DNA from: Kushneria indalinina DSM 14324
GTDB taxonomy: Bacteria > Pseudomonadota > Gammaproteobacteria > Pseudomonadales > Halomonadaceae
Length of the DNA stretch: 64,000 bases
NCBI RefSeq assembly: GCF_003385845.1
Contig: NZ_QRDJ01000007.1
Span: 647,380 to 711,379, forward strand
Direction of reading: 5' to 3'
A model generated the notes under the pieces. It worked only from the letters and a program-made list of their open reading frames with translations, did no database searches and had not been told where the DNA came from. This document shows, one piece after another, positions 46,568-54,444 of the stretch; positions within the stretch are counted from its first letter, which is position 1; every line of letters starts with the position of its first letter. Position numbers and translations under genes: made by a program.

Positions 46568-47470
46568 TCATTCGGCCTGGGAGGCCGCCGCGACCCGGCG
46601 GCTTCGCGACCTGTGCAGCCCCAGCCAGCCGTTGACGAGCAGCGTGACCAGGGTGAGCAGGCCGCCGTAGAGGGTCGCCTCCGGGGGCTCTTCGCCGAGC
46701 AGCCACCAGACCCACAGCGTGCCCAGGATCGCCTCGACCAGATAAAACAGCGCCACCTCGGCGGAGGGCAGATAGCGGGTGGCGTTGTTGATCAGTGCCG
46801 TGGCCAGCGGCATCTGCACCAGCCCCATGAGGGCAAGCACGGCGTAGCTCTGGGTGTCCAGCGCCAGCGGCGTTGCCATGGGCCAGGCAAGGAGGGCCGT
46901 GATGATGCCACCGCCGGCGATCAGGGGCAGTCGATCCAGTACAGGGTAGCGCCGCAGCAGTGTCAGATTGGCGCCAACTGCCATCGCGGCCCCCAGCGCG
47001 TAGAGATCGCCCAGCAGGCCGTCGCCGGTCAGTGACCCGGCGAAGACGATGATCAGCCCCAGCATGGCCAGACCGATCGCCACCCAGGTTCTTGCCGCGA
47101 CGCGTTCCTGCAGGAACAGACGGGTAAAAATGGCCGCAAACAGCGGCGCCGTACTCAGAATCACCACCACATTGGCCACACGGGTGTGCATCACCGCCAT
47201 CACGAACAGCAGGGAGATGGCGGCCAGCAGTCCGGCAGAAATGAGCGAGGCGCCGCGATGGGCGTTGAGCGTCGCCAGCCGGCGGCGCTGACAGTAGAAA
47301 AGCCCCATGACAAGTGCCATGAAAGCCCCGCGCCAGAACGCGATGTTCCAGCCGTTGGTGGCCGCCAGTCGCACTAGCAGACTATCGAAGCTCAAAATGA
47401 CGATGCCGAGCGTGGCCAGCGTCAGACCGCGTGAGTGAAGGGCGGCGGCATCACTTGAGGTGGCTGCCAT
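46568..47470 (-). CDS. DMT-superfamily (EamA) transporter
   Basis: The 300-residue protein has ten predicted helices in two EamA repeats (first about 15-145, second about 160-290). Examples of the repeat motifs are LLVRLAATNGWNIAFWRGAFMAL and ALFYLVEAILGTLWVWWLLGEEP. Members export metabolites or amino acids; substrate unknown. Convergent with the GT9 gene. It lies 183 bp downstream of the molybdoenzyme genes on the same strand; no terminator was recognised between. Confidence 0.85.
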   Translation of the reverse strand: MAATSSDAAALHSRGLTLATLGIVILSFDSLLVRLAATNGWNIAFWRGAFMALVMGLFYCQRRRLATLNAHRGASLISAGLLAAISLLFVMAVMHTRVANVVVILSTAPLFAAIFTRLFLQERVAARTWVAIGLAMLGLIIVFAGSLTGDGLLGDLYALGAAMAVGANLTLLRRYPVLDRLPLIAGGGIITALLAWPMATPLALDTQSYAVLALMGLVQMPLATALINNATRYLPSAEVALFYLVEAILGTLWVWWLLGEEPPEATLYGGLLTLVTLLVNGWLGLHRSRSRRVAAASQAE

Positions 47471-47653
47471 GTCGGACTCTCCTCAACGACAGTGACCGGG
47501 CTGGCGCCCGGGCTGTCGTGTCTCTGGGGTGGGGGCGTGACCCGAACGACCCGGGCTCCCGTCATCCTGACCCGGCAGCAACCAGTGCCCTGTTCCCGTT
47601 GCGCCATTGGGGAGGGCAGGGGCGACGCTCCTGGCCCGTCGAGCATTCGGGCG

Positions 47654-50266
47654 CTAAACGCGGCGCAGGCTGCAGACCGTGTCGAACCAGGCCTGGTTGC
47701 CGATCAGGGGTTCGGGATTGATCGGCTGCAGGGCGTTAACGTTAATGCCGTTGCCGCGCCCGCCCAGGCGTTTGTCCCACCACAGATGATCGCGCAGGTC
47801 ATCGCGCTCGGGCGCCGGCGCGTAGCCCTTGTAGCCCAGCGCGGCCTCACGCTCGCGCGGGCCCTGGCGGGCCATGGCCGCCCGTCCCGAGACGACGTAC
47901 CCCAGGCTGTTGGAGATCGCGACCACGCGGGGGTGAATGCCCTCGGTAACCACCACGTGCACCTGCTGGCTGCCGACCGGCTGGCCGGTATCGCGCCAGG
48001 CCCGGTCGCCCCGGTCGCTGCTGCGCGGGCGATAGGTGGTCAGCTCGACCCGGTCGCCCGTGACAATTCCCAATCGCTTTGCGGTGCGCGGATTGATCCA
48101 CATCGGGTTGTCGTGAACGATCTCGGTCAGATACTTCTGGTTGGCCGTGCGCCCCTGGGTGTGCACGTTCCATTTGAAACTGGTCAGGATGAAGCGGTCC
48201 TCCGGCAGATCCACATGGGCCGGCACCGGCAGATAGCCCGGCAGCCCGTCGTGATAAATGCCCTGATCCCGGGCCACTTTGGTGATTTCCGGACTGTGGA
48301 TCTCAAAGCGCCTCGAGAGCGTCCCGAACCCGCGAACGGCGCGCGGCGTCCCGTGATCATCGATCATCAGCCCGATAACCTGCGCCCGGCCCTGAGCGTC
48401 GCGCTGATAGATCTGTCCGCTTTCGTCATCGATGTGCGCGTCGGCAATCGCCGCCTCGCTCAGGGGGCGACGATGCGCCTCGTAGTTTTTGGGCACATCA
48501 TCGACGAAGGCGCCGTGGCGCTTCATCCATTCGAAGCCGTCGGCCTCCTCACCGGCAGGGATATGGCGACACTGATGGCGCACGAAGGCCTCATGATCGC
48601 CAAATTCGAAATAGCGCGCCTGATTCGGCCCCAGACGGCGGCCGATATCAAAGAGTACATCGGCGTAGCTGCGTGCCTCGCCCGGCGGGGTCACCATGGG
48701 CTGGCGCAGGGTGACAAAGTGGCGAAGCTCGGGGCTGCTGCGGGTCTCAAGTCCCCAGCGCTCCAGATAGGTGGCATCCGGCAAAATGAGGTCGGCGTAG
48801 TGGGCCATCTCGGAATAGACCACGTCCGAGCAGACGTGAAAGGGGATCAGCGACTCATCCTTGAGCACATCCACAGTGGTGGTGCGCCCCTCCGGCCAGT
48901 TCATGGGCGAGCCAAGGGTGTAGGAGAGATAGACATCCACCGTCGCACGGCCCTGGCGGATGTACTCATACACGATCTGACCGACCTTCATCTTCTGCCA
49001 GCGGTTGGCCAGCGGCCACTCCGGCGGGTCTTCCAGATCGGTTCTGACCGTGGGTTCTGGCGGTACGGGCTCGGGCTGGGGATAGCGCTCGGCGCGCAGC
49101 TTCTCTTCCATGCCGTAGCAATAGCCGCCCGGGCGGCCCACGGAGCCGACCAGCGCGTTGAGCATGACCACGGCGCGCTCGGCGTTCATGCCGTTGTAGT
49201 GCGAGCCGGTGCCGCGATTGGTAAAGGCCACCGCTGCCGGGCGCTCGCGGGCAAAGGCCAGTGCCACGCGCTCGATGTCAGCGGCGGCAAGCCCGGATTC
49301 GGCTTCGGCCCACTCGGGCGTGTAATCCCTTAAAAAGTCGGTGATTTCGTCAACCGAGAGATTGACGAAATGGGTCACGAACTCCCGGTCGAACTCGCCC
49401 TCGCGCATGATGACGTGCGCCAGGGCCAGCGCCACGGCGCCCTCGGTGCCGGGGAAGGGCGCAAACCACTCGTCGCTGCGTCCGGCGGTGTTGGACAACC
49501 GCACATCGAAGGTCACCAGCGTCGCGCCGTGATCAAAGCGGGCCTTGATGACGCGCTTGACCAGATGCAGCCCGCCCTGGTGGGCTTCGTAGAAGTTGGA
49601 ACCGAAATTGAGAAAGTAGCGACAGCGCTCGGCGTCGATCGACTCCCAGTCGGTGTCGCCCAGGCTCACGTAGTTGGCGCCGCGCTTGCTCGAGGAGCAC
49701 AGCGAGCGGTGGTTGAGCTGAACCGGCGAGCCGATGGCACCCAGAAAGCGTTTGATTTCGGTATTGATCCGCGAGCGCCCGGCATGGAGCACGACGCGCT
49801 CGGGGTGGCCGGCATCAATGCTTTGTTGAATGCGCCCGGCGATCTCGTCACAGGCTTCCTCCCAGCTGATGCGCTGCCACAGCCCCTCACCCCGCGCCCC
49901 TGCTCGCTTGAGCGGATACACCAGACGCTCGGGATAGTCATTGATGGTGGGCCCGCTTTGACCCTTGGCGCAGGTCATGTGGCTGCCCATGTTGGGATCC
50001 AGTGGGTTGCCGCGGATTTTGACCACCCGGTTATCAATGACAAACCCCTCGATGCCGCACACGCTCGAGCAGTTGAGACACACGCTTTTGACGCTTTTGG
50101 CCTGGCTATAATCGTTTTTCACCTTGCGGGCCGGGGAGGGCACCATCAGGGCGCCGCCGACGGCAGCCGCACCGAGGGCGCCACCCACGCCCAGATAGAT
50201 GTATTCGCCTTTTTTAAGACCGGCCAGGGCGGCAATGCCCGCCTTGATAAAGGATCGTCGTTTCAT
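47654..50266 (-). CDS. Tat-exported molybdopterin oxidoreductase, PhsA/TtrA/SoeA-like catalytic subunit
   Basis: The 870-residue protein of the DMSO-reductase superfamily has a Tat-type N-terminus (MKRRSFIKAG), then a hydrophobic Gly/Ala segment (about 24-42). A [4Fe-4S] site follows (Cys63, Cys66, Cys70, Cys99), with the probable molybdenum-ligating Cys190 in NHRSLCSSSKRG. The C-terminal molydopterin-dinucleotide domain contains FKWNVHTQGRTANQ. With its iron-sulfur partner it should transfer electrons to or from a sulfur, selenium or arsenic oxyanion. An internal Met 36 codons into the open frame is chosen because the Tat motif starts there. Confidence 0.85.
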   Translation of the reverse strand: MKRRSFIKAGIAALAGLKKGEYIYLGVGGALGAAAVGGALMVPSPARKVKNDYSQAKSVKSVCLNCSSVCGIEGFVIDNRVVKIRGNPLDPNMGSHMTCAKGQSGPTINDYPERLVYPLKRAGARGEGLWQRISWEEACDEIAGRIQQSIDAGHPERVVLHAGRSRINTEIKRFLGAIGSPVQLNHRSLCSSSKRGANYVSLGDTDWESIDAERCRYFLNFGSNFYEAHQGGLHLVKRVIKARFDHGATLVTFDVRLSNTAGRSDEWFAPFPGTEGAVALALAHVIMREGEFDREFVTHFVNLSVDEITDFLRDYTPEWAEAESGLAAADIERVALAFARERPAAVAFTNRGTGSHYNGMNAERAVVMLNALVGSVGRPGGYCYGMEEKLRAERYPQPEPVPPEPTVRTDLEDPPEWPLANRWQKMKVGQIVYEYIRQGRATVDVYLSYTLGSPMNWPEGRTTTVDVLKDESLIPFHVCSDVVYSEMAHYADLILPDATYLERWGLETRSSPELRHFVTLRQPMVTPPGEARSYADVLFDIGRRLGPNQARYFEFGDHEAFVRHQCRHIPAGEEADGFEWMKRHGAFVDDVPKNYEAHRRPLSEAAIADAHIDDESGQIYQRDAQGRAQVIGLMIDDHGTPRAVRGFGTLSRRFEIHSPEITKVARDQGIYHDGLPGYLPVPAHVDLPEDRFILTSFKWNVHTQGRTANQKYLTEIVHDNPMWINPRTAKRLGIVTGDRVELTTYRPRSSDRGDRAWRDTGQPVGSQQVHVVVTEGIHPRVVAISNSLGYVVSGRAAMARQGPREREAALGYKGYAPAPERDDLRDHLWWDKRLGGRGNGINVNALQPINPEPLIGNQAWFDTVCSLRRV

Positions 50267-50315
50267 GCAGGCACCGTATTGTCCACCAGAGGGAGCATCC
50301 TGAAGGGAAAGCGCA

Positions 50316-50969
50316 TCAGCGCTCGGCCCACCGATCGATTTCGTAATCCAGCGGGTCGTGCGGCCGGCCATCGGGCAGCCGGTCCACGGCGGCCTGCGGC
50401 ACCACCGTGCCGATACCGCGGTAGCGCACCTGTGGCTGTGTACCGCGCTCGACGCGCAGGCCGTTTAGTTCGCTGTCGTAGCGCTGATAAAAGCGTGACA
50501 CCGGACTCTGATCGTCGTTGATGTCACCAAAGATCAGCACGTCGGCCGGACAGGCTTCCACGCAGGCCGGTGCCATCGACTGCTCAAGGCGGTGGCTGCA
50601 GAAGTCACACTTGTTGGCAATGCCCTGTACCGGGTCGATATGCAGCGCGCCGTAGGGGCAGGCGCCGATGCAGGATTCCCACTTGTCGCAGGTATCCGGG
50701 TCGATGTGCACGATGCCGTCATCGCTTCGCCTGATCGCCCCCGACGGACACGCCGTCATGCAGGGGGCATCGGCACACTGCATGCACAGGGTGGGCAGAA
50801 AGCTGCGCCGGGTGGCGGGGAAGGCGCCGTGGTCGTGATAGAGCACCCGGGTGCGAAACACGCCCAGCTCGATATCGTTTTCGACCTTGCAGGCGACCGA
50901 GCAGGCGTGACAGCCGATACAGCGCTCAAGGTCGACGGCCATCTGCCAGTGGGGGGAGGATGTGGTCAT
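50316..50969 (-). CDS. Four-cluster ferredoxin subunit of the molybdoenzyme
   Basis: This 217-residue protein of the DmsB/NrfC/PhsB type carries four clusters. Cys groups are 17/20/23/27, 62/65/70/74, 94/100/104 with Trp97 in the second position, and 121/124/136/140. The Trp substitution, as in NarH, predicts a [3Fe-4S] cluster at that site. It lacks a Tat signal, so co-export with the catalytic subunit is likely. It is the upstream gene of the pair; no NrfD/DmsC-type membrane anchor gene is adjacent. Confidence 0.9.
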   Translation of the reverse strand: MTTSSPHWQMAVDLERCIGCHACSVACKVENDIELGVFRTRVLYHDHGAFPATRRSFLPTLCMQCADAPCMTACPSGAIRRSDDGIVHIDPDTCDKWESCIGACPYGALHIDPVQGIANKCDFCSHRLEQSMAPACVEACPADVLIFGDINDDQSPVSRFYQRYDSELNGLRVERGTQPQVRYRGIGTVVPQAAVDRLPDGRPHDPLDYEIDRWAER

Positions 50970-51136
50970 TGACGTTTACCTGTCGCAAGACTTTTAAAAA
51001 ACGCGGGATGAAAATCTTACAAAGAGTCGATGCTAAAACAGTAAATCTTAATGTAAAGACCTGTATCCATGGAGGTGGCTGTTGCCGGTCCACGTGTGCT
51101 GCGACAATAAAGGATCATTACCGTCAGGAGAGTCTC

Positions 51137-51571
51137 ATGACCGAGTCCGTATCTGCCGCGCTTTCCGATGATCTGCGTGCGCAGCTCATCGCCGTACGCG
51201 ATAACGCCTATGCGCCCTACTCCAATCACCCGGTGGGGGCGCTTGTCATCAGCGAAAGCGGTACGGCCTACACCGGCTGCAATGTGGAAAGTGCCAACTA
51301 CAAGGGCCTTTGTGCCGAAGCCGGTGCCATTGCCGCGCTGGTGGCTGCCGGTGAGCGCGAGATCAGAACCATCCATGTCATTGGCCCGGGCGATGGACTT
51401 TGCACCCCGTGCGGCGACTGTCGCCAGCGCATTCGCGAATTCGCCACGTCCGACACCGTGATCGTGGTGGTCAATGGTGAAGGCCGCCCGCTCAAGCGTT
51501 ATGACATGGCGTCCCTGCTGCCGGATTCCTTTGGTCCGGAAAATCTCGGTAAAACCTCACGGATGGGGTGA
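51137..51571 (+). CDS. cdd: Cytidine deaminase
   Basis: The 144-residue homotetrameric-type enzyme deaminates cytidine and deoxycytidine for pyrimidine salvage. Zinc site and catalysis are given by NVESANYKGLCAEAGAI (Cys and the proton-shuttling Glu, about residues 46-62) and the Cys pair in CTPCGDCRQ (about 95). ATG at 51137 with CAGGAGAG upstream; the in-frame extension to 50960 overlaps the space before the oxidoreductase genes and has no family similarity. Length agrees with Bacillus-type Cdd (136) and not the longer E. coli enzyme (294). Confidence 0.93.
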   Translation: MTESVSAALSDDLRAQLIAVRDNAYAPYSNHPVGALVISESGTAYTGCNVESANYKGLCAEAGAIAALVAAGEREIRTIHVIGPGDGLCTPCGDCRQRIREFATSDTVIVVVNGEGRPLKRYDMASLLPDSFGPENLGKTSRMG

Positions 51572-51635
51572 AAACGCCACGTCCCGTTTCTTTGAGGCAG
51601 GGTCGGGAAAGGCACTGGCGGTTAAAAACACAGTG

Positions 51636-51643
51636 TTGTACAA
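51636..51643. promoter_or_regulatory. TTGTACAA palindrome about 110 bp upstream of the next promoter
   Basis: An exact 8-bp palindrome sharing TGTACAAG with the larger palindrome at 51749-51771. It may be an upstream binding site for the same regulator. Position resembles the upstream GacA sites of rsmY/rsmZ promoters, but the sequence does not match the GacA consensus. Confidence 0.35.
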
Positions 51644-51746
51644 GTTGCGAGAAATATGGGTCACCCTGAGGTGAATGTTCTTCAAAATGTCATACAAAAT
51701 CCTGCAAAAACGCTTTCCTGGCCCGGCTTTAACGTTTACAAAAAAT

Positions 51747-51771
51747 TATAATGTACAAGGCTTGTACATTA
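51747..51771 (+). promoter_or_regulatory. TATAAT promoter element overlapped by a near-perfect 23-bp palindrome
   Basis: TATAAT (51747-51752) is a consensus -10. No good -35 lies at standard spacing, which suits an activator-dependent promoter. The arms TAATGTACAAG and CTTGTACATTA (51749-51771) flank one central G, an 11-bp perfect inverted repeat over the -10 and probable start. A dimeric regulator is strongly suggested; which one is not known. Transcription would start near 51759 and run into the hairpin array. Confidence 0.65.
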
Positions 51772-51800
51772 CCCGGCGCTATGCCAGAGTGTGTCTACAC

Positions 51801-51957
51801 GGTCAGCACGGACGCTGACCCGGGATCAACAGGGACGTTGATCAGTACGGCGAGGAACGCCACGGCAGGGATTGCCGCAGACATCGGCCAGGATGGCCAA
51901 AGGCAAGGATTGCCAACCATATCGCCCAGGACGGGCGGTAACATTACCAGGGAAGGA
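51801..51957 (+). ncRNA. Array of seven AGGA-loop hairpins: CsrA/RsmA-binding RNA, sponge-like leader
   Basis: Seven successive stem-loops carry the CsrA core in the loop. They are GGTCAGC/GCTGACC with loop ACGGAC (51801-51820); GATCAAC/GTTGATC, AGGGAC (51824-51843); GGCG/CGCC, AGGAA (51849-51861); CGGC/GCCG enclosing AGGGAT (51863-51877); GGCC/GGCC, AGGAT (51886-51898); GGCA/TGCC, AGGAT (51902-51914); and CGCCC/GGGCG, AGGAC (51923-51937). AGGGA and AAGGA follow unpaired at 51949-51957 and form the Shine-Dalgarno of the next gene. Repeated GGA hairpin loops define the CsrB/CsrC/RsmY/RsmZ RNAs that titrate CsrA/RsmA. No terminator lies between array and gene, so it is probably a 5' leader or dual-function transcript. 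The structure is read by eye. Confidence 0.8.
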
Positions 51958-51965
51958 ACCGAGTC

Positions 51966-52217
51966 ATGACACATCACATCTCCTGCACTCGCTGTGGTCA
52001 CGATCAACAGACGCCGATGGATACCTGCAACGAGTGGGACGAGATTTCCTGCTCCGAGTGTGGCGAGTTTCTGGATACGGTGGGTCACTGGAACGATCTG
52101 CATTCGCCGTCCTTTGCCATGCAGACACTGAACAAGTCCAGGACGCTGACCCTCATGATGGCCCGCGAGAGCCGCCCCATCAACGATCAGCAAATCGGCC
52201 AGCGCGTTTCTGCCTGA
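51966..52217 (+). CDS. Small zinc-ribbon-like protein downstream of the CsrA-type array
   Basis: The 83-residue product starts MTHHISCTRCGHDQQTPMD and has two Cys-x-x-Cys pairs (Cys7/Cys10 and Cys29/Cys32) with Cys21 between, suggesting a zinc ribbon in the first 40 residues. The rest is polar and ends without a recognised domain. I do not recognise a family. The Shine-Dalgarno (GGAAGGA) is itself a CsrA-type GGA site, and seven GGA hairpins lie just upstream, so translation is likely controlled by CsrA/RsmA. A clear terminator follows its stop by 28 bases. Real coding is supported by the ribosome-binding site, the ordered Cys pairs and the terminator. Confidence 0.75.
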   Translation: MTHHISCTRCGHDQQTPMDTCNEWDEISCSECGEFLDTVGHWNDLHSPSFAMQTLNKSRTLTLMMARESRPINDQQIGQRVSA

Positions 52218-52244
52218 TCGGCGGCAAGTACCGCAGACATTTCG

Positions 52245-52273
52245 AAATGCCGCCCCTTGAGGCGGCATTTTTA
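52245..52273 (+). terminator. Terminator after the zinc-ribbon gene
   Basis: AAATGCCGCC (52245-52254) pairs perfectly with GGCGGCATTT (52261-52270) around a 6-base loop and is followed by further T. It bounds the transcript that begins near the palindrome at 51.75 kb. Confidence 0.9.
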
Positions 52274-52325
52274 TGTCCCTGTTCTGGTACTTACAGGGTC
52301 CCGATCGCCGTATTGACCAGACCCG

Positions 52326-52353
52326 AAACGCCCGGCCATGCGCCGGGCGTTTT
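52326..52353. terminator. Bidirectional terminator between zinc-ribbon and MAPEG genes
   Basis: AAACGCCCGGC (52326-52336) pairs with GCCGGGCGTTT (52342-52352) with a 5-base loop; short T runs occur on both strands. It probably terminates the MAPEG transcript from the other side. Confidence 0.75.
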
Positions 52354-52388
52354 GCTGAGGCCTCGGTCATTAACACCGCGGACGTGCT

Positions 52389-52781
52389 CTAGAAGATGAC
52401 CGCCAGTATCACCATCACGAGTCCGAGCAGGCTGAGGCCCCAGACCATCGAGCGCACGTAGGGAATGCCCATGGCGTACAGGGGAACGTACGCAATACGA
52501 GCCAGGAAATAGAGCCAGGCGCCCCAGCCGGTTAACGCTCCTTCCTGATGACCCACGTGCGCTATCAGAATGGCACCGATAAACAGGGGCAGGGTTTCAA
52601 ACAGGTTTTTCTGGGCGCGAAACAGCCGCGCCGTCACCACGCCCATCGGTGGGCCTTCCTTGTCGCGCGGGCCCGCATTGTAATCAATGCCGGTTTCGCG
52701 ATTGCGATACATCGCAGGCAGCAGGATCTGGACGATGGCAAGCACCAGCGTCCAGCCCAACAGATACAGTTCCATGCTCAT
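52389..52781 (-). CDS. MAPEG-family membrane protein
   Basis: The 130-residue protein has four predicted helices and the MAPEG pattern: ARLFRAQKNLFETLPLFIGAILIAHV (about 51-76), then WLYFLARIAYVPLYAMGIPYVRS (about 89-111). Members include microsomal glutathione transferases; bacterial ones may handle lipid peroxides or xenobiotics, which is not shown here. The first ATG is chosen because GGGAG lies eight bases before it. Confidence 0.85.
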   Translation of the reverse strand: MSMELYLLGWTLVLAIVQILLPAMYRNRETGIDYNAGPRDKEGPPMGVVTARLFRAQKNLFETLPLFIGAILIAHVGHQEGALTGWGAWLYFLARIAYVPLYAMGIPYVRSMVWGLSLLGLVMVILAVIF

Positions 52782-53034
52782 GGGCAGCTCCCGGAGTGAT
52801 CAGGATGATAATCTCTTCTTCAGCGTAGCAGGCCGCTGACATTGAAGTGTTGTCATGGCGAGCAGCCTCGTGATGCTTTTATCAGATTTAAAGAATATGG
52901 TGTCCGGCCATGCCTCATGCTTACTATTCAGGGGGTGACGCCGGGAGAGGGTGAGCAGGGTCATATGGCATGAACGCTACGGGCCAGGTACTGACGGCAA
53001 CGGCCTCGAACAACAATGTTTTCAAGGAGGAATC

Positions 53035-53457
53035 ATGACCGACATTACGGAAAGGGCAGGTGGCTGCCTGTGCGGCCAGGTGCGATTTACGGTGCGTCAT
53101 GGTGGTGAGGTGCATGTCTGCCACTGTTCGCTGTGCCGCAAGGCGACGGGGGGGCCCATGCTGGGCGTGATCTGTGACGGCGAGCCGGTCTTTGACGAGG
53201 CCTCGCCGGTGGGCATCTATCACTCTTCCGATCAGGGCGAGCGCGGCTTCTGCCTGCGCTGCGGCAGCCAGCTCTATTTTCGCCACACCCCTGACAACGC
53301 CTATGCGTTCACGGCCGGCACCTTTGATGACCAGTCCTGTATGGTGATGACCGAAGAGATCTACATGACGGACAAGCCCGGCTTTTATGATTTCGCCAAC
53401 GAGACACGGCGCTATTCACAGGACGTGGACAGCGACCCGGTGCCACGCCAGGGGTAG
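53035..53457 (+). CDS. GFA-family (CENP-V/GFA domain) zinc protein
   Basis: The 140-residue protein has the GFA zinc ligands GGCLCGQVRF (about 9-18), VCHCSLCRKATGG (about 28-40) and FCLRCGSQLYF (about 72-82). The family was named for glutathione-dependent formaldehyde activation, but most members are uncharacterised. ATG at 53035 with AAGGAGG eight bases upstream; the longer frame is rejected. Its stop codon directly abuts that of the convergent dehydrogenase gene. Confidence 0.88.
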   Translation: MTDITERAGGCLCGQVRFTVRHGGEVHVCHCSLCRKATGGPMLGVICDGEPVFDEASPVGIYHSSDQGERGFCLRCGSQLYFRHTPDNAYAFTAGTFDDQSCMVMTEEIYMTDKPGFYDFANETRRYSQDVDSDPVPRQG

Positions 53458-54408
53458 TCACAGCCGTCGAATCGGCGTGCCCGCAAGCCAGGCCTCGATG
53501 TTCTCGATCGCCTGACCAAACCAGGTGCGATAGTTGGTATCACTGACGTAACCCAGATGCGGGGTGGCCAGCACATTGGGCAGTCGGCGCAGGGGATGAT
53601 CGAGGGGCAGCGGCTCCTGCTCGAAGACATCCAGCCCCGCGCCGGCGATTTGACCTGCCTCGAGCGCCTCGACCAGCGCGTTCTGGTCGACAATCGCGGC
53701 GCGCGAGGTATTGATCAAAAGTGACGCGGGCGACATCCACGCCAGCGCCTGTCGATCGATCAGATGACGAGTGCGCGCGCTCAGCACCAGATGGATCGAG
53801 ACGATATCGCTTTCGCTCAGCAGCGCCCGTTTCGACTCGGCAAGCGTCACGCCGGCCTCGGCGCAGCGCGTCGGCGTCAGGTGTTCACTCCAGGCCAACA
53901 CCTCCATATCGAAGGCCTTCGCGATGCGCGCGATGCGCGTGCCGATCTTTCCGAGTCCCACAATCCCCAGCGTGCGCCCGGCCAGCGTCATGCCCACTGT
54001 GCTCTGCCATGGACCATTGGTGGTGAGATGGTGATGTTCCGTCGTCACATGGCGCGCCAGCCCCAGCATCAGCGCCCAGGCAAGTTCTGTGGGCGGTGCC
54101 GGATGGCTGTCGGTGCCGCACACCGTAATGCCCTGCTCGCGGGCGGTTTCGATATCGATGGCCGCATTGCGCATTCCCGAGGTGATCAGCAGTTTCAGCT
54201 GCGTCAGGCGCGACAGGAGGGAGGCCGGGAAGGGCGTACGCTCACGCATGATGACGATGACATCAAAGGAGTGCAGCCGCTCGACCAGGGCGTCTTCGTC
54301 GTCAAGGTGATCGTGAAAGGGCGTGATCGCGACACGCCCTTCAAGGCGCGACCAGTCGGCCATGGCGAGGGCCGCATGCTGATAGTCATCAAGGATAGCG
54401 CAACGCAT
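53458..54408 (-). CDS. D-2-hydroxyacid dehydrogenase family protein
   Basis: The 316-residue NAD(P)-dependent oxidoreductase has the Rossmann glycine motif GIVGLGKIGTRIARI (about 148-162), catalytic Arg in VLSARTRHL (about 215), Glu in DVFEQEPLPLDHP (about 260) and His in TPHLGYVS (about 285). The N-terminus MRCAILDDYQHAAL is typical of a subgroup often annotated as phosphoglycerate or hydroxyacid dehydrogenase. All three catalytic residues are present. The true substrate is unknown. Confidence 0.88.
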   Translation of the reverse strand: MRCAILDDYQHAALAMADWSRLEGRVAITPFHDHLDDEDALVERLHSFDVIVIMRERTPFPASLLSRLTQLKLLITSGMRNAAIDIETAREQGITVCGTDSHPAPPTELAWALMLGLARHVTTEHHHLTTNGPWQSTVGMTLAGRTLGIVGLGKIGTRIARIAKAFDMEVLAWSEHLTPTRCAEAGVTLAESKRALLSESDIVSIHLVLSARTRHLIDRQALAWMSPASLLINTSRAAIVDQNALVEALEAGQIAGAGLDVFEQEPLPLDHPLRRLPNVLATPHLGYVSDTNYRTWFGQAIENIEAWLAGTPIRRL

Positions 54409-54444
54409 TTCGTGACCCTCCCGGGCTGATGGCCTGGCGATTGC

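Noticed and set aside
47492-49333. 613-codon open frame antisense to the molybdoenzyme gene
   Set aside because: Shadow of the catalytic subunit; no recognisable motifs and no ribosome-binding site.
51749-51771. GacA box
   Set aside because: Half-sites are TGTACAAG, not TGTAAG, and the spacing differs; the site may still be bound by a regulator, but not by the GacA consensus.
51751-51969. 72-codon frame across the GGA-hairpin array
   Set aside because: Starts inside the palindrome, has no ribosome-binding site, and the stem-loop pattern explains the sequence better.
51795-52376. 193-codon minus-strand frame covering the array and zinc-ribbon gene
   Set aside because: Crosses two terminators and has no recognisable domain.
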